Of a stretch of 51,974 bases of DNA, positions 37,004 to 46,105 are shown piece by piece. Source of the DNA: Actinomycetes bacterium (lineage in GTDB: Bacteria; Actinomycetota; Acidimicrobiia; Acidimicrobiales; Acidimicrobiaceae); contig JAJYHR010000180.1 in the NCBI GenBank assembly GCA_021784675.1, positions 1 through 51,974 of the forward strand, given 5' to 3'. The position numbers were made by a program, and so were the translations under genes. Below the pieces are notes generated by a model. It ran no database searches, had not been told where the DNA came from, and saw only the letters and a program-made list of their open reading frames with translations. The number at the start of each line of letters is the position of its first letter. The stretch's first letter is position 1.

Positions 37004-38180
37004 TGATCTCCTCCCCTGGCAACGCCTGGACCCTGGGTTGCCCGGCGCGTTCGTGCCCGATCGATATGGCTCTCATCAGGACCAGGGCGGCGAGGAATCC
37101 CAGTGCCACCAGCGCGAACCCGAGTGGTCGTGAGACCCGCATGGCGGCTATCACCAGAAGCCAGGCCAGCGAGACCGGGATCAATACCTTCCAACCCAGG
37201 TCCATCAGCTGGTCGTAGCGGAGGCGAGGAAGGGCCGCCCTGAACCACACATAGATCACGAAGAAGATGGCGGTCTTCGCCACGAACCACAGGATCGGCC
37301 AGAGCCAGTGGAGAAAGGTCGGGTCCGGTCCGTCCGGTCCCCCGAAGAACATGGTCACCATGATCGCACTCATGGTGATGGTGTTCATGTACTCGGCTAG
37401 GTAGAAAAGGGCGAACCGGATCGACGAGTACTCGGTGTGAAAGCCGCCCACCAGCTCCTGCTCCGCCTCGACCAGGTCGAACGGGGGCCGATTGACCTCC
37501 GCCGTGATCGCGACAATGAAGACCAGGAAGGGGATGATCCCGAGCCGGATCAGATTCCAGTGCGGGATGAACCCGAAGAAGGTCCCCAGCTGCTGCGTCA
37601 CCATGTCCCGGGTGGAGAGCGACCCGGTGATCAGCACCACCGACGCTATCGACAGGCCCATCGCCGCCTCGTACGAGATCATCTGTGCCGACGCCCGCAC
37701 CGACCCCAGCAGCGGGTACTTGGACCCCGACGACCAGCCAGCCAGCATCACGCCGTAGACCGAGATCGACGACATCGCCAGCAGCAGCAGGATCCCGATC
37801 GGCGGGTCCGCCACCTGCAGCTGGGTGTGATGCCCGAAGATGTCCACCGATCCCCCGATCGGGACCAGGGTAAAGGTGATAAATGCCGGGATGACCGACA
37901 GGTACGGAGCGAGCTTGAAGACGAACCGATCCGATCGTTCCGGGACGAGGTCCTCCTTGAAGAAGAGCTTCATCCCGTCGGCAAGGCTCTGCAGCAGCCC
38001 CCAGGGACCGGCGCGGTTGGGACCGATCCGGTTCTGCATGTCGGCGATCACCTTCCGCTCGATCCAGATCGCCAGCAGCACCGACACCAGGAGCGCCACG
38101 AAAGCCACCAGAACCTTCACCACGACGATCAGGATGACCGCCAGCGAAAGATGACCCGTTAGCAAGGGGTCGCTACCCAT
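36990..38180 (-). CDS. nuoH: NADH-quinone oxidoreductase subunit H
   Basis: A 396-residue membrane subunit forming the quinone chamber. Family features: WIERKVIADMQNRIGPNRAGPWGLLQSLADGMKLFFKED and the acidic loop AEVNRPPFDLVEAEQELVGGFHTEYSSIRFALFYLAEYMN. I chose ATG 38180 (MGSDPLL), preceded by GGAGAGG, over the track start at 38219 that would run 47 bp into nuoG. It overlaps the nuoG stop by 8 bp. Confidence 0.96.
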   Translation of the reverse strand: MGSDPLLTGHLSLAVILIVVVKVLVAFVALLVSVLLAIWIERKVIADMQNRIGPNRAGPWGLLQSLADGMKLFFKEDLVPERSDRFVFKLAPYLSVIPAFITFTLVPIGGSVDIFGHHTQLQVADPPIGILLLLAMSSISVYGVMLAGWSSGSKYPLLGSVRASAQMISYEAAMGLSIASVVLITGSLSTRDMVTQQLGTFFGFIPHWNLIRLGIIPFLVFIVAITAEVNRPPFDLVEAEQELVGGFHTEYSSIRFALFYLAEYMNTITMSAIMVTMFFGGPDGPDPTFLHWLWPILWFVAKTAIFFVIYVWFRAALPRLRYDQLMDLGWKVLIPVSLAWLLVIAAMRVSRPLGFALVALGFLAALVLMRAISIGHERAGQPRVQALPGEEINGDS

Positions 38181-40728
38181 CAAGCCTCTCCAATCGTACT
38201 CGTGACCACCCCGCACCATCGATCAGGTGCGTCACCGCGATCGTCCGGCCTTCTACTGCCACCGCCCAATCGGGGATCGCGTCGTCGGCGTGCGCCACAG
38301 CCTGCAGCACCACCGGACCGACCACCTGCACCCGGTCTCCGTCGGACGCCCCGAGGCGCGCGAGCCTGGCCGGGGAGACCCTCACCCGGTCGCCGCGGAC
38401 AAAGCTCGCAAGCGCCGGGTTGGCTGCGAGCCGGGCGTCCGCCTCGTAGACCCGGCGCGAGAGAATCAGCCACGCCTCATCCTCTCCCGGGACGCCCAGC
38501 TCCATGGGAACCCTTTCCGAAGCCACCGCTGCCGGGACCTCCCGGCCAGAGGCTAGAACCTTGGCGCTCGGCGCCGCGCCGGTACCTACCGCGTACGGGT
38601 CGAGAACGGCTCCCGCCCTGAAGTCCGGACCCTGCCTGCTGACCGAGGAGATGCCGGGAGTGGCGACCGGATCGAGGGCGCGTGGCGCCCCTCCGGCCTC
38701 CCACCTGGCAACCGGCAAGAGCGGGCCGTCGAGAGTCGAGCTGAAGATCGACGGCTCGACACCGGCGAACGCCCCTCCCCAAGCCTTGAGCTCGGCCCAG
38801 ATATCGCCTGCCGTGAGGATCGACATGTCGTCACCAAGGTCGCCGGCGATCAGCGACGCCGCGACCCATCCGGGCTTGGAAAGTCCAGCCGGCTCCAGCT
38901 GCTCGCCGAGCCGGAGCATCCGTCCCTCGCCGTTGACCACCGACCCCCTGGCCTCTCCCCAGGTGGCAAGGGGCAGCGTTACCGCGGCTGCCCGGGTGGT
39001 CGCCGACTCGTAGGACGCCAGGCTAACCAGCGCGCACCGCTCACCGAGGGCTTCGATCGCCTCCGGAGTGAGCCCCACCTCTTCAAGATCGCAGTCCAGG
39101 AGGAGCAGGACGCCGACCTCGCCCGCCGCCGCGGCGCGAAGAATGCCGGCGTAGTTGGCCCGGCCAGAGTCCGCCGGCGACCTCCAGGTGCTCGGTACCG
39201 CGCCGCGAGCCGCGCCCGGCAGCACGCCGGGAGCCAGACCCGCCAGGAAGGCGCCGTGGACGTTGGACGCGCCGAGAGCGCTCAAGATCCTCGCCCCGGG
39301 TACGGCGGCTACCAGGTCGCGAAGGATGCCGCCGGTGATCGCCGGATCCATGGCCCGGTTTCTCCCACCCACCAGGATCACCACGTCGCCATCGCCATCG
39401 GGAAGGCTCGCCGCAACAGCTTCTGCCAGCCCGCCGACGCCCTCCGGCGACAGCTGGATGGAGGTTGCCGCCATCGGCGAGAGCGAGGTTGCCGTCGAGT
39501 TGACCTCGATCAGGTGGAGCCCGTTGCCCACCGCCTCGCGCAGCCGGAGGTGGAGAACTGGGACCTCCTCCTTGGGCTCAACGTTGAGGGCGATCAAGGC
39601 GCGAGCGGCTAGCGCCTGGTCGATAGAGGCAGCACGCTCGAACCAGGTGGAGGCGACTTCGCCCTGGCCAAGAACCCCGTCGACCAGCGGCGTTCCCACC
39701 ACGTCGAGCGCGAGCTTCGCCCAGGCGTAGCTGTCCTCGAGGTTTAGCCTTCCGGAACCGATCACCGCTACCGAAGCGTTCCCACCGCTCGCTCTGGCCT
39801 GCTTGACCAACCTGGCGACGGTCGCAGCGGCGCTGGCCCAGGAGACCTCGCCCCGAATCCCGTTCGCCTTTGCCGTTGGCACGAGCACGCGCGCGTCCCG
39901 GTTGTTCACCTCGGCGATCCCGAAACGCCCGCGGTCACAGAGCCAGCTGTGATTCACCGCGTCCGAATCGATCCCCAGCATCCGGGTGAGCTCGTTCTGG
40001 CTCGCCTGGACCGACACCTGGCACCCCATCGAGCACCAGCCACAGGTCGACGCGGCCTGGGTCAGGTCCCAGGGCCTCGCCTTGAAGCGGTACGGGGTAG
40101 CGGTCAGCGCCCCGACCGGGCAGATCTGGGTCACGTTTCCCGAGAAGTAGGAGTCGAACTCCACGCTGGAGAAGGTGGAGATCCGGATCGCGTTGCCCCT
40201 CCCCCTGAAGTCGATGAGCGCCTCGCCGGCAACCTCGTCAGCAAAGCGGGTGCACCGGTCGCACTGGATGCAGCGCTCGCGATCGAGATTGATAAGGCGC
40301 GAGATCGGGATCGGCTTGGCGTAGTGCCGCTTCTCCTCCACGTAGCGGGTCTCCCCGGCTCCATGGGCAAACGCCTGGTCCTGGAGCGGGCACTCGCCCC
40401 CCTTGTCGCAGACCGGGCAGTCGAGAGGGTGGTTGGCCAGCAGGAACTCGATCACCCCGCTCTGAGCCTTCTTCACCTTCTCCGAGGTCGTCACCACCTC
40501 CATCCCCTCGGCCACCGCCAGGTAGCAGGAGGGCTGGATGGAGAATCCCCGCGGCCCCGACACCTCGACCAGGCACATCCGGCAGACGCCGACCGCCTTC
40601 ATCCTCGAGTGATAGCAGAAGCGGGGGATGTGAACGCCGATCTGGTCGAGGGCCTCGATTATCGGAGTTCCCTTGGGTACTTGAACCACCTGGCCGTCGA
40701 GGGTGACCGACACCATCTCGTCAGGCAT
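38173..40728 (-). CDS. nuoG: NADH-quinone oxidoreductase subunit G
   Basis: An 851-residue iron-sulfur subunit of the peripheral arm. The N-terminal 2Fe-2S domain has FCYHSRMKAVGVCRMC, followed by CPVCDKGGECPLQDQAF with its His-Cys cluster and CIQCDRCTRF...CPVGAL. CGWCSMGC followed by LCDRGRFG supplies the extra N7-type 4Fe-4S cluster found in some bacteria. The molybdopterin-oxidoreductase-like C-terminal half has no cofactor-binding residues that I can recognise. ATG start overlapping nuoF by 8 bp. Confidence 0.96.
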   Translation of the reverse strand: MPDEMVSVTLDGQVVQVPKGTPIIEALDQIGVHIPRFCYHSRMKAVGVCRMCLVEVSGPRGFSIQPSCYLAVAEGMEVVTTSEKVKKAQSGVIEFLLANHPLDCPVCDKGGECPLQDQAFAHGAGETRYVEEKRHYAKPIPISRLINLDRERCIQCDRCTRFADEVAGEALIDFRGRGNAIRISTFSSVEFDSYFSGNVTQICPVGALTATPYRFKARPWDLTQAASTCGWCSMGCQVSVQASQNELTRMLGIDSDAVNHSWLCDRGRFGIAEVNNRDARVLVPTAKANGIRGEVSWASAAATVARLVKQARASGGNASVAVIGSGRLNLEDSYAWAKLALDVVGTPLVDGVLGQGEVASTWFERAASIDQALAARALIALNVEPKEEVPVLHLRLREAVGNGLHLIEVNSTATSLSPMAATSIQLSPEGVGGLAEAVAASLPDGDGDVVILVGGRNRAMDPAITGGILRDLVAAVPGARILSALGASNVHGAFLAGLAPGVLPGAARGAVPSTWRSPADSGRANYAGILRAAAAGEVGVLLLLDCDLEEVGLTPEAIEALGERCALVSLASYESATTRAAAVTLPLATWGEARGSVVNGEGRMLRLGEQLEPAGLSKPGWVAASLIAGDLGDDMSILTAGDIWAELKAWGGAFAGVEPSIFSSTLDGPLLPVARWEAGGAPRALDPVATPGISSVSRQGPDFRAGAVLDPYAVGTGAAPSAKVLASGREVPAAVASERVPMELGVPGEDEAWLILSRRVYEADARLAANPALASFVRGDRVRVSPARLARLGASDGDRVQVVGPVVLQAVAHADDAIPDWAVAVEGRTIAVTHLIDGAGWSRVRLERLDG

Positions 40729-42010
40729 GCGGGCACCGCCCTTCCTTTATATGAAGCAAGAAATCGTCACGGAAACGGGATATCGCCGCGCTGATCGCCG
40801 GGGGAATCGATGGGCCGAGCACGCAGATCGTGGTCTGGGCCGGGGGCCAGACCACCCCGGGCGAGATGTTGTCGCAGAGGTCGAGGAGCAGATCGAGATC
40901 CTCCTCCCGGCCGTTCCCGCGCTCGATCCTCTCCATGATCCGGTCGATCCAAGTCCCGCCCTCGCGGCACGGGGTGCACTGGCCGCACGACTCCCGGGCA
41001 AAGAAGCGGGCAATCCTCCAAGCCGACCTCACCGGGCAGGAGGAGTCGTCCATGACGATCACCGAGCCCGACCCGAGCATCGACCCGGCCTTTGCAACCT
41101 CATCCTGCCCGAGTGGCAGGTCGAGATGCTCCGGGAAAAACCATGGAGAGGAGGCGCCGCCCGGGATGAAGGCCGTCAAGCTCCGCGAGGGGGCCAGACC
41201 CTGTCCGAACTCCTCGCCAAAGATCAGATCCCGGAAGGTGATCTTCGTCATCTCTACCTCGTAGACGCCGGGCCGGTTGACCTGGCCGGAGAGGGCGAAG
41301 AGCCGGGTTCCGGTCGAGCGGCCGGAGCCAAGGCTCTTGAAGGCCTCGCCCCCGTTCTCGACGATCCAGGGAAGGTTCGACACCGTCTCCACATTGTTGA
41401 CGATGGTCGGATCGCCGTAGAGGCCGATGACCGCCGGGAAGTAGGGGGGCTTGATCCGGGGAAAGCCCCGATTCCCCTCCAGCGACTCGAGAAGAGCGGT
41501 CTCCTCGCCGCAGATATAGGCTCCGGCTCCGGGTTGCAGAACGATGTCAACCGAGAAGCCCGAACCGAAGATATCCCGCCCCAGAGCGCCGATCCGGTAG
41601 GCGTCGTTGATCGCCTCCTGGACGCGCTCTAGGCCGAGCGCAAACTCGCCTCGGAGGTAGATCACCGCCAGCGACGCCCCGATAGCGTACGCGGCAATGG
41701 TCGCCCCCTCCACCAACTGGTGGGGATCCCGCTCCACCAGCAGGTGGTCCTTGAAGGTGGCTGGCTCGCTCTCGTCGCCGTTGACCACCAGGTACCGCCG
41801 CTTGGCCTTCCGGAGCATCCCCCACTTGCGGCCAGCCTCGAAGCCGGCGCCGCCACGACCCAGCAGGTTGGCGGTAAGAACCTCCGCCGCCACCGCCTCC
41901 GGGGTCATCTCCAGCAGCGCCTTCCTTAATGCGTTGTTCCCGCCTGTTGCCAGGAACCGCTCCAGGGTATGCGAATCGGCGTGCTCGAGCCTTGCGCCTA
42001 CAATCCTCAC
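40721..42010 (-). CDS. nuoF: NADH-quinone oxidoreductase subunit F (NADH/FMN site)
   Basis: A 429-residue NADH-oxidising flavoprotein. The NADH/FMN-binding stretches are GRGGAGFEAGRKWGML, VVNGDESEPATFKDHLL and GAGAYICGEETALLESLEGNRGFPRIKPP. The N3 4Fe-4S site is ESCGQCTPCREG with the fourth ligand in TTICVLGPS. GTG start with GGGAGG upstream. Confidence 0.97.
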   Translation of the reverse strand: MRIVGARLEHADSHTLERFLATGGNNALRKALLEMTPEAVAAEVLTANLLGRGGAGFEAGRKWGMLRKAKRRYLVVNGDESEPATFKDHLLVERDPHQLVEGATIAAYAIGASLAVIYLRGEFALGLERVQEAINDAYRIGALGRDIFGSGFSVDIVLQPGAGAYICGEETALLESLEGNRGFPRIKPPYFPAVIGLYGDPTIVNNVETVSNLPWIVENGGEAFKSLGSGRSTGTRLFALSGQVNRPGVYEVEMTKITFRDLIFGEEFGQGLAPSRSLTAFIPGGASSPWFFPEHLDLPLGQDEVAKAGSMLGSGSVIVMDDSSCPVRSAWRIARFFARESCGQCTPCREGGTWIDRIMERIERGNGREEDLDLLLDLCDNISPGVVWPPAQTTICVLGPSIPPAISAAISRFRDDFLLHIKEGRCPHA

Positions 42011-42012
42011 GC

Positions 42013-42633
42013 CTATACCTCCCGGGAAGCGGCTCTCGCCTCCCGCTCCCCATCCTGCCGAGCCCGCTCGGCGTCTATCTCCTCCACCGGGATGAGAGGA
42101 GGGGCGTCGCGCAGAACCCTTCCCAGGGTGCCGTGCTTGGGGATCTGCCCGTCAAGCTCTCCCGACCTGAGCTGGCCCACCAATTCGGCGAAGCCCTCGC
42201 TGTCCACAGGTCCGAAGTAACGGTAGTTGATCTGGACGGCCGGCGCCTTGTCGCAGTGGGCCACGCACTCCACCTCCTCAAGGGTGAACATCCCGTCTGG
42301 GGTGGTCTCGCCGGGCGGGACGCCGAGAGTGCTGGAGGCCGCCTCCAGCAGCCCGTAACCCCCGCGGAGCATGCAGGAGATGTTGGTGCAGACCCCGATG
42401 ACGTACTCCCCAACCGGCTCGAACTTGAACATGTCGTAGAAGGAGGCGGTACCCTGTACCTCCGCGCCGGTAGCGCCCACCAGCTCCGCGATGTGGGCTA
42501 TCGCCTCCTCGGTCACGTAACCGTCCTGCTCCTGGGCGAGATGACAAAGGGGAATGATGGCCGACCGTGGATCTGGATAGAGGCCGGCGACCTTCTCCGC
42601 CCGCACCAGCAGTTCACCTTCAAAGCGCCCCAT
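42013..42633 (-). CDS. nuoE: NADH-quinone oxidoreductase subunit E
   Basis: A 206-residue thioredoxin-like 2Fe-2S subunit paired with NuoF. The N1a ligands are visible as CTNISCMLRGG and CVAHCDKAPAVQIN. The ATG follows the nuoD stop directly (TAGATG). The C-terminal tail (EEIDAERARQDGEREARAAS) is charged and probably disordered. Confidence 0.95.
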   Translation of the reverse strand: MGRFEGELLVRAEKVAGLYPDPRSAIIPLCHLAQEQDGYVTEEAIAHIAELVGATGAEVQGTASFYDMFKFEPVGEYVIGVCTNISCMLRGGYGLLEAASSTLGVPPGETTPDGMFTLEEVECVAHCDKAPAVQINYRYFGPVDSEGFAELVGQLRSGELDGQIPKHGTLGRVLRDAPPLIPVEEIDAERARQDGEREARAASREV

Positions 42634-43989
42634 CTACCGATCCACCTCTCCCATAACCGGATCAACCGACGAGATAATCGCCACGCCGTCCGCCAGCAGC
42701 CCCCCGTGGAGCATCACCGGCAGCGACTGGAGGTTCACGAACGAAGGACCCCTGATGTGCATCCGGTAGGGCTTCGCACTACCGTCTGAGACCATGTAGC
42801 AGCCCAGCTCCCCCCGGGGCGACTCGATCGCCTGGTAGGTCTCCCCCGGTGGGACCCGGATTCCCTCGGTAAAGAGTTTGAAGTGGTGGATCAGAGCCTC
42901 CATCGACTCGTCCACCCGGGCCCGGGGTGGGGGGGTCACCTTCGGGTCGAGAGCCCGGTACGGACCGCTGGGCATGCGCTCAAGCACCTGCCGGACGATG
43001 CGGATCGACTGGAGGATCTCGTGAATCCTCACCGAGTACCGGTCGTAGGTGTCACCAACGGTTCCGACGACGACGTCGAAGTCCACCTTGTCGTAGAAGA
43101 GGTAGGGCATCTCCCTCCGGAGATCCCAAGGAACTCCGGTCGAGCGCAGGATGGGCCCGGTCGCCGACAGCGCGATCGCCTCCTCCGGCCGGATTATCCC
43201 GACCCCGAAGACGCGCTCATGGAAGATCGGCTGCCCGGTGAGGAGCTCGTTGTAGTCTTTGATCCGCGCCTCGATGGTGTCGGCGATCGCCATTACGTCG
43301 TCCTCCCAACCATCCGGCAGGTCAGCGGCTACCCCGCCGGGGCGGATGTAGTTGTGGTTCATCCGCAGGCCGGATGCCTTCTCGAAGAAGGAGATCACCA
43401 TCTCGCGCTCACGGAAGCCAAAGATCATCATCGAGCTCGAACCGAGGTCCATCCCGTTGGTGGCGAGCCACATCACGTGCGAGGAGATCCGGTTGAGCTC
43501 GGACAGCAGCATGCGGATCCAGGTGGCCCTCTCCGGGATCTCGATTCCAAGCAGCGCCTCGACGGCGAGCGCGAAGACCAGCTCGTTGTTGAGCGGCGAG
43601 AGGTAGTCCATGCGGGTCACATTGGTGGCCCCCTGGAGGTAGGTCAAGTTCTCTGCGGTCTTCTCCATCCCGGTGTGGAGATAGCCGATCACCGGCTTTG
43701 ACCGCAGGACCGTCTCGCCCTCGATCTCCAGCATGATCCGGAGGACGCCGTGGGTCGAGGGGTGCTGCGGCCCCATGTTGATGATCATCCGGCCGTCGTC
43801 GGTGAAGGTCTCGACCTCGGACTCGGACTCCGGAATCCGCAGGGCCGCGCCGGTCTCGCGGTCGAGCTCGGCAGCTGCGGTAGCCGACCTCGACACCAGC
43901 TCCTGGAGCCCCTCCGAGGTATCCCTCGAAAGTAAAGCCCCTGGCTCCTCATCCTGCGGTCTGGCGACGGTGAAGACTGATGCCGTCAT
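42634..43989 (-). CDS. nuoD: NADH-quinone oxidoreductase subunit D (49-kDa homologue)
   Basis: A 451-residue quinone-site subunit. INMGPQHPSTHGVLRIMLEIEGE holds the quinone-binding histidine loop, and LLSELNRISSHVMWLATNGMDLGS and the GDTYDRYSVRIHEILQS region are conserved. I chose ATG 43989 with GAGGAGG upstream; the track start at 44190 adds 67 low-complexity residues overlapping nuoC. The start overlaps the nuoC stop (ATGA). The first about 65 residues before INMGPQHP are longer than in most homologues and look disordered. Confidence 0.95.
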   Translation of the reverse strand: MTASVFTVARPQDEEPGALLSRDTSEGLQELVSRSATAAAELDRETGAALRIPESESEVETFTDDGRMIINMGPQHPSTHGVLRIMLEIEGETVLRSKPVIGYLHTGMEKTAENLTYLQGATNVTRMDYLSPLNNELVFALAVEALLGIEIPERATWIRMLLSELNRISSHVMWLATNGMDLGSSSMMIFGFREREMVISFFEKASGLRMNHNYIRPGGVAADLPDGWEDDVMAIADTIEARIKDYNELLTGQPIFHERVFGVGIIRPEEAIALSATGPILRSTGVPWDLRREMPYLFYDKVDFDVVVGTVGDTYDRYSVRIHEILQSIRIVRQVLERMPSGPYRALDPKVTPPPRARVDESMEALIHHFKLFTEGIRVPPGETYQAIESPRGELGCYMVSDGSAKPYRMHIRGPSFVNLQSLPVMLHGGLLADGVAIISSVDPVMGEVDR

Positions 43990-44423
43990 CGGTGCCTCCT
44001 CACCTCCTTGAACTGCACCGGCACGCGGCCGAGGCCGTAGTCCTTCCTGAGTGGGTGCCCCTCCCAGTCCTCGGGGAGGAGGATGCGGGTGAGGTCCGGG
44101 TGACCCTCGAAGCCGATACCGAGGAGGTCGTACACCTCCCGCTCCATCGCCTCCGCCCCTGGATAGAGGTCGACGAGGCTCGGAACCCACGGCGACTCCG
44201 CCGGAACCTGCGTGCGCACCCGCAACAGCGAGGGTTGATCGAACCGGCGGATGTTCACCACCACTTCGAAGCGCTCCGGCCGCACCTCGGCTGGAAGGCC
44301 CGGGTGCCCTGCCTCCAGGTAGTCGACTGCGGTCAGATCGGCGAGGAACGTGTACCCCTCCTCCCGGCGCTCCGCGAAATAGCTGGTGTACTCCTCAAGA
44401 GAGACGAAGGCGACCTCGCTCAC
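43986..44423 (-). CDS. nuoC: NADH-quinone oxidoreductase subunit C (30-kDa homologue)
   Basis: A 145-residue subunit, shorter than most NuoC proteins. The family signature is [36 protein letters not shown], here beginning [13 protein letters not shown] start overlapping the nuoB stop by GTGA. Confidence 0.93.
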   Translation of the reverse strand: MSEVAFVSLEEYTSYFAERREEGYTFLADLTAVDYLEAGHPGLPAEVRPERFEVVVNIRRFDQPSLLRVRTQVPAESPWVPSLVDLYPGAEAMEREVYDLLGIGFEGHPDLTRILLPEDWEGHPLRKDYGLGRVPVQFKEVRRHR

Positions 44424-44965
44424 TCCACACCACCGACCATCCGCGAGACGGCGGGCTGGCCGATCTGGCGATAGCCTTTGTCGGGCTCCCGGCGGCGGCG
44501 GAGGATCTCACCGGTCCGGATCTGCTCGTGAAGGGTAAGGATGGCGTGCATGAGCGTCTCCGGGCCGGGAGGGCAGCCTGGTGCGTAGACGTCAACGGGA
44601 ACGATCTGATCGACACCCTGGACGATGGCGTAGTTGTTGAACATCCCTCCGGTGGATGCGCAAACGCCCATGGAGATCACCCACTTCGGCTCCATCATCT
44701 GGTCGTACACCTGGCGCAGCACCGGCGCCATCTTCTGGGAGACCCGGCCAGCCACGATCATCAGATCGGCCTGCCTGGGGGACGCGCGGAAGACCTCCAT
44801 GCCGAAACGGGCAAGGTCGAAGTCGGCGGCGCCACTCGACATCATCTCGATGGCGCAGCAGGCAAGGCCAAACGTCGCTGGCCAGAGACTTGCCTGGCGG
44901 GCCCATTGCACCAATTTTTCGATGTTGCCGGTAAGGAAGTTGTAACTCAAATCCTCTAACGGCAC
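44420..44965 (-). CDS. nuoB: NADH-quinone oxidoreductase subunit B (N2 cluster)
   Basis: A 181-residue subunit carrying the terminal 4Fe-4S cluster N2. Ligands: tandem cysteines in [10 protein letters not shown], then GVCASTGG and [12 protein letters not shown], all intact. GTG 44965 shares one base with the nuoA stop. Confidence 0.97.
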   Translation of the reverse strand: MPLEDLSYNFLTGNIEKLVQWARQASLWPATFGLACCAIEMMSSGAADFDLARFGMEVFRASPRQADLMIVAGRVSQKMAPVLRQVYDQMMEPKWVISMGVCASTGGMFNNYAIVQGVDQIVPVDVYAPGCPPGPETLMHAILTLHEQIRTGEILRRRREPDKGYRQIGQPAVSRMVGGVE

Positions 44966-45393
44966 TATTCCCCCTTCACCCCGGCACGAACCTTAGAAGC
45001 CAGCCTCTCCTCCACTACCCGGTATGGCTGCTTCCCCGCTGGACCCCAGCTGAGAGCGCCGTTAGCGACAAGGTACGCGAAAGCGATGAAGACCACGACG
45101 GCAAAGCCAGCGACCTCGACAACTCCAAAGGTGCCCAGCTCCCCCGCCGCGGCAGCGAACGGGTAGAGGAAAATGATCTCGATGTCGAAAATGATGAAGA
45201 TCATCGCCACCAAGAAGAAGCGGACCGGGAAGCGCTCTGGCGGTTCCGAGCGGGGAACGATCCCGCACTCGTAGGGTGCAAGCTTGGCCTGGTTTGGCCG
45301 CTTGGGAGCGAGCAGTCCCGACCCGATGAAGGAGCCAGCCGCAAATACTCCCCCAAGGGCCAGCATGATCACGATTGGCAGATACTGCGCCAT
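44965..45393 (-). CDS. nuoA: NADH-quinone oxidoreductase subunit A
   Basis: A 142-residue membrane subunit with three helices. Conserved PYECGI and the acidic FVALLFDIEVIF-like segment, here [23 protein letters not shown] chose ATG 45393 (MAQYLPIV), with GAGAGGTGGG just upstream, over the track start at 45432. First gene of a 14-gene operon (A-N) without insertions, in canonical order. Confidence 0.96.
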   Translation of the reverse strand: MAQYLPIVIMLALGGVFAAGSFIGSGLLAPKRPNQAKLAPYECGIVPRSEPPERFPVRFFLVAMIFIIFDIEIIFLYPFAAAAGELGTFGVVEVAGFAVVVFIAFAYLVANGALSWGPAGKQPYRVVEERLASKVRAGVKGE

Positions 45394-45479
45394 CCCACCT
45401 CTCAATTCAACGCCTAACCCCAACTGGGGCATACAGGTTCCCGTTCCGCGAGTCGCGGCGTGGCAAGACCTTTACCTAA

Positions 45480-45513
45480 TCTTTATACGTTATCTGCGTT
45501 GGTGCAAATTCAA
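45480..45513 (-). promoter_or_regulatory. AT-rich candidate nuo promoter
   Basis: Just upstream of nuoA on the minus strand, TTGAAT and TTGCAC precede GATAAC and TATAAA. No pair has ideal spacing, so the exact hexamers are uncertain. This is the only AT-rich patch between nuoA and the divergent reductase that is oriented correctly for the operon. Confidence 0.35.
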
Positions 45514-46105
45514 CCCGTGGCCTCCCCCCAAGGCGTTGACCAGTTCCCAATCTAACTAGACCTGGCTGCGGCTAGCCTACCCGAATGGGGGATAATTGGG
45601 GAAAGGGCTCCCGATCTCAGCTTGGCAGGCCCTTTAGGTGCCGGACGGATCCCCGGTGGCGGGCAGGGGCCACCAGCGCCCCTACGGCGACCTTCCGGGC
45701 TGGTTCCCCGATAACCGCGCGTGGCTGGACAACCTCGACCGGGGGCGCCGAGGTCGGCGAGGCGCTCGTGGCGGTCGCTTTGATATCTTCTCCGCCCTTC
45801 CGGAGGGGGCTTGCGCTCCCCATCCGGTCAAGCGTGAGAAGAGAACCTCCGGCCGATGCCGGCTGCAGGTGGAGTGATCCACCTCAGATGGACCACCTCG
45901 GCTGGTTCGCCTTCCGCTCCAACCAGCGCCGCTCCCGGACAGTCGAATCCGCTGCGATAGCCTTGCCGGTCCCTCACCGGCCCCGGCCAAAAGCCGGCTG
46001 ACCAGCCGCTCCTCTCCAGGATCTAGCTCGCCACCGCACTGAGGTGAAGAGCCCTTATTTGGGGAATTGGTGACCTGCTTGGTTCCTCTGGGTACGCTAA
46101 TCAGC
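45514..46105. other. Intergenic gap between nuoA and the MenJ-like gene
   Basis: About 590 bp with only weak reading frames. One (GTG 45638-45877) contains a fairly protein-like stretch, YGDLPGWFPDNRAWLDNLDRG, then turns arginine-rich and has no ribosome site. A perfect hairpin AGGTGGA-GTGA-TCCACCT with a GNRA-type loop lies at 45867-45884. A GATAAT is at 45591-45596. I could not match the region to RNase P, tmRNA, SRP or 6S RNA. Confidence 0.4.

Noticed and set aside
45585-46001. 138-residue plus-strand ORF in the nuoA upstream gap
   Set aside because: No ribosome site, low-complexity Arg/Ser composition, no family resemblance.
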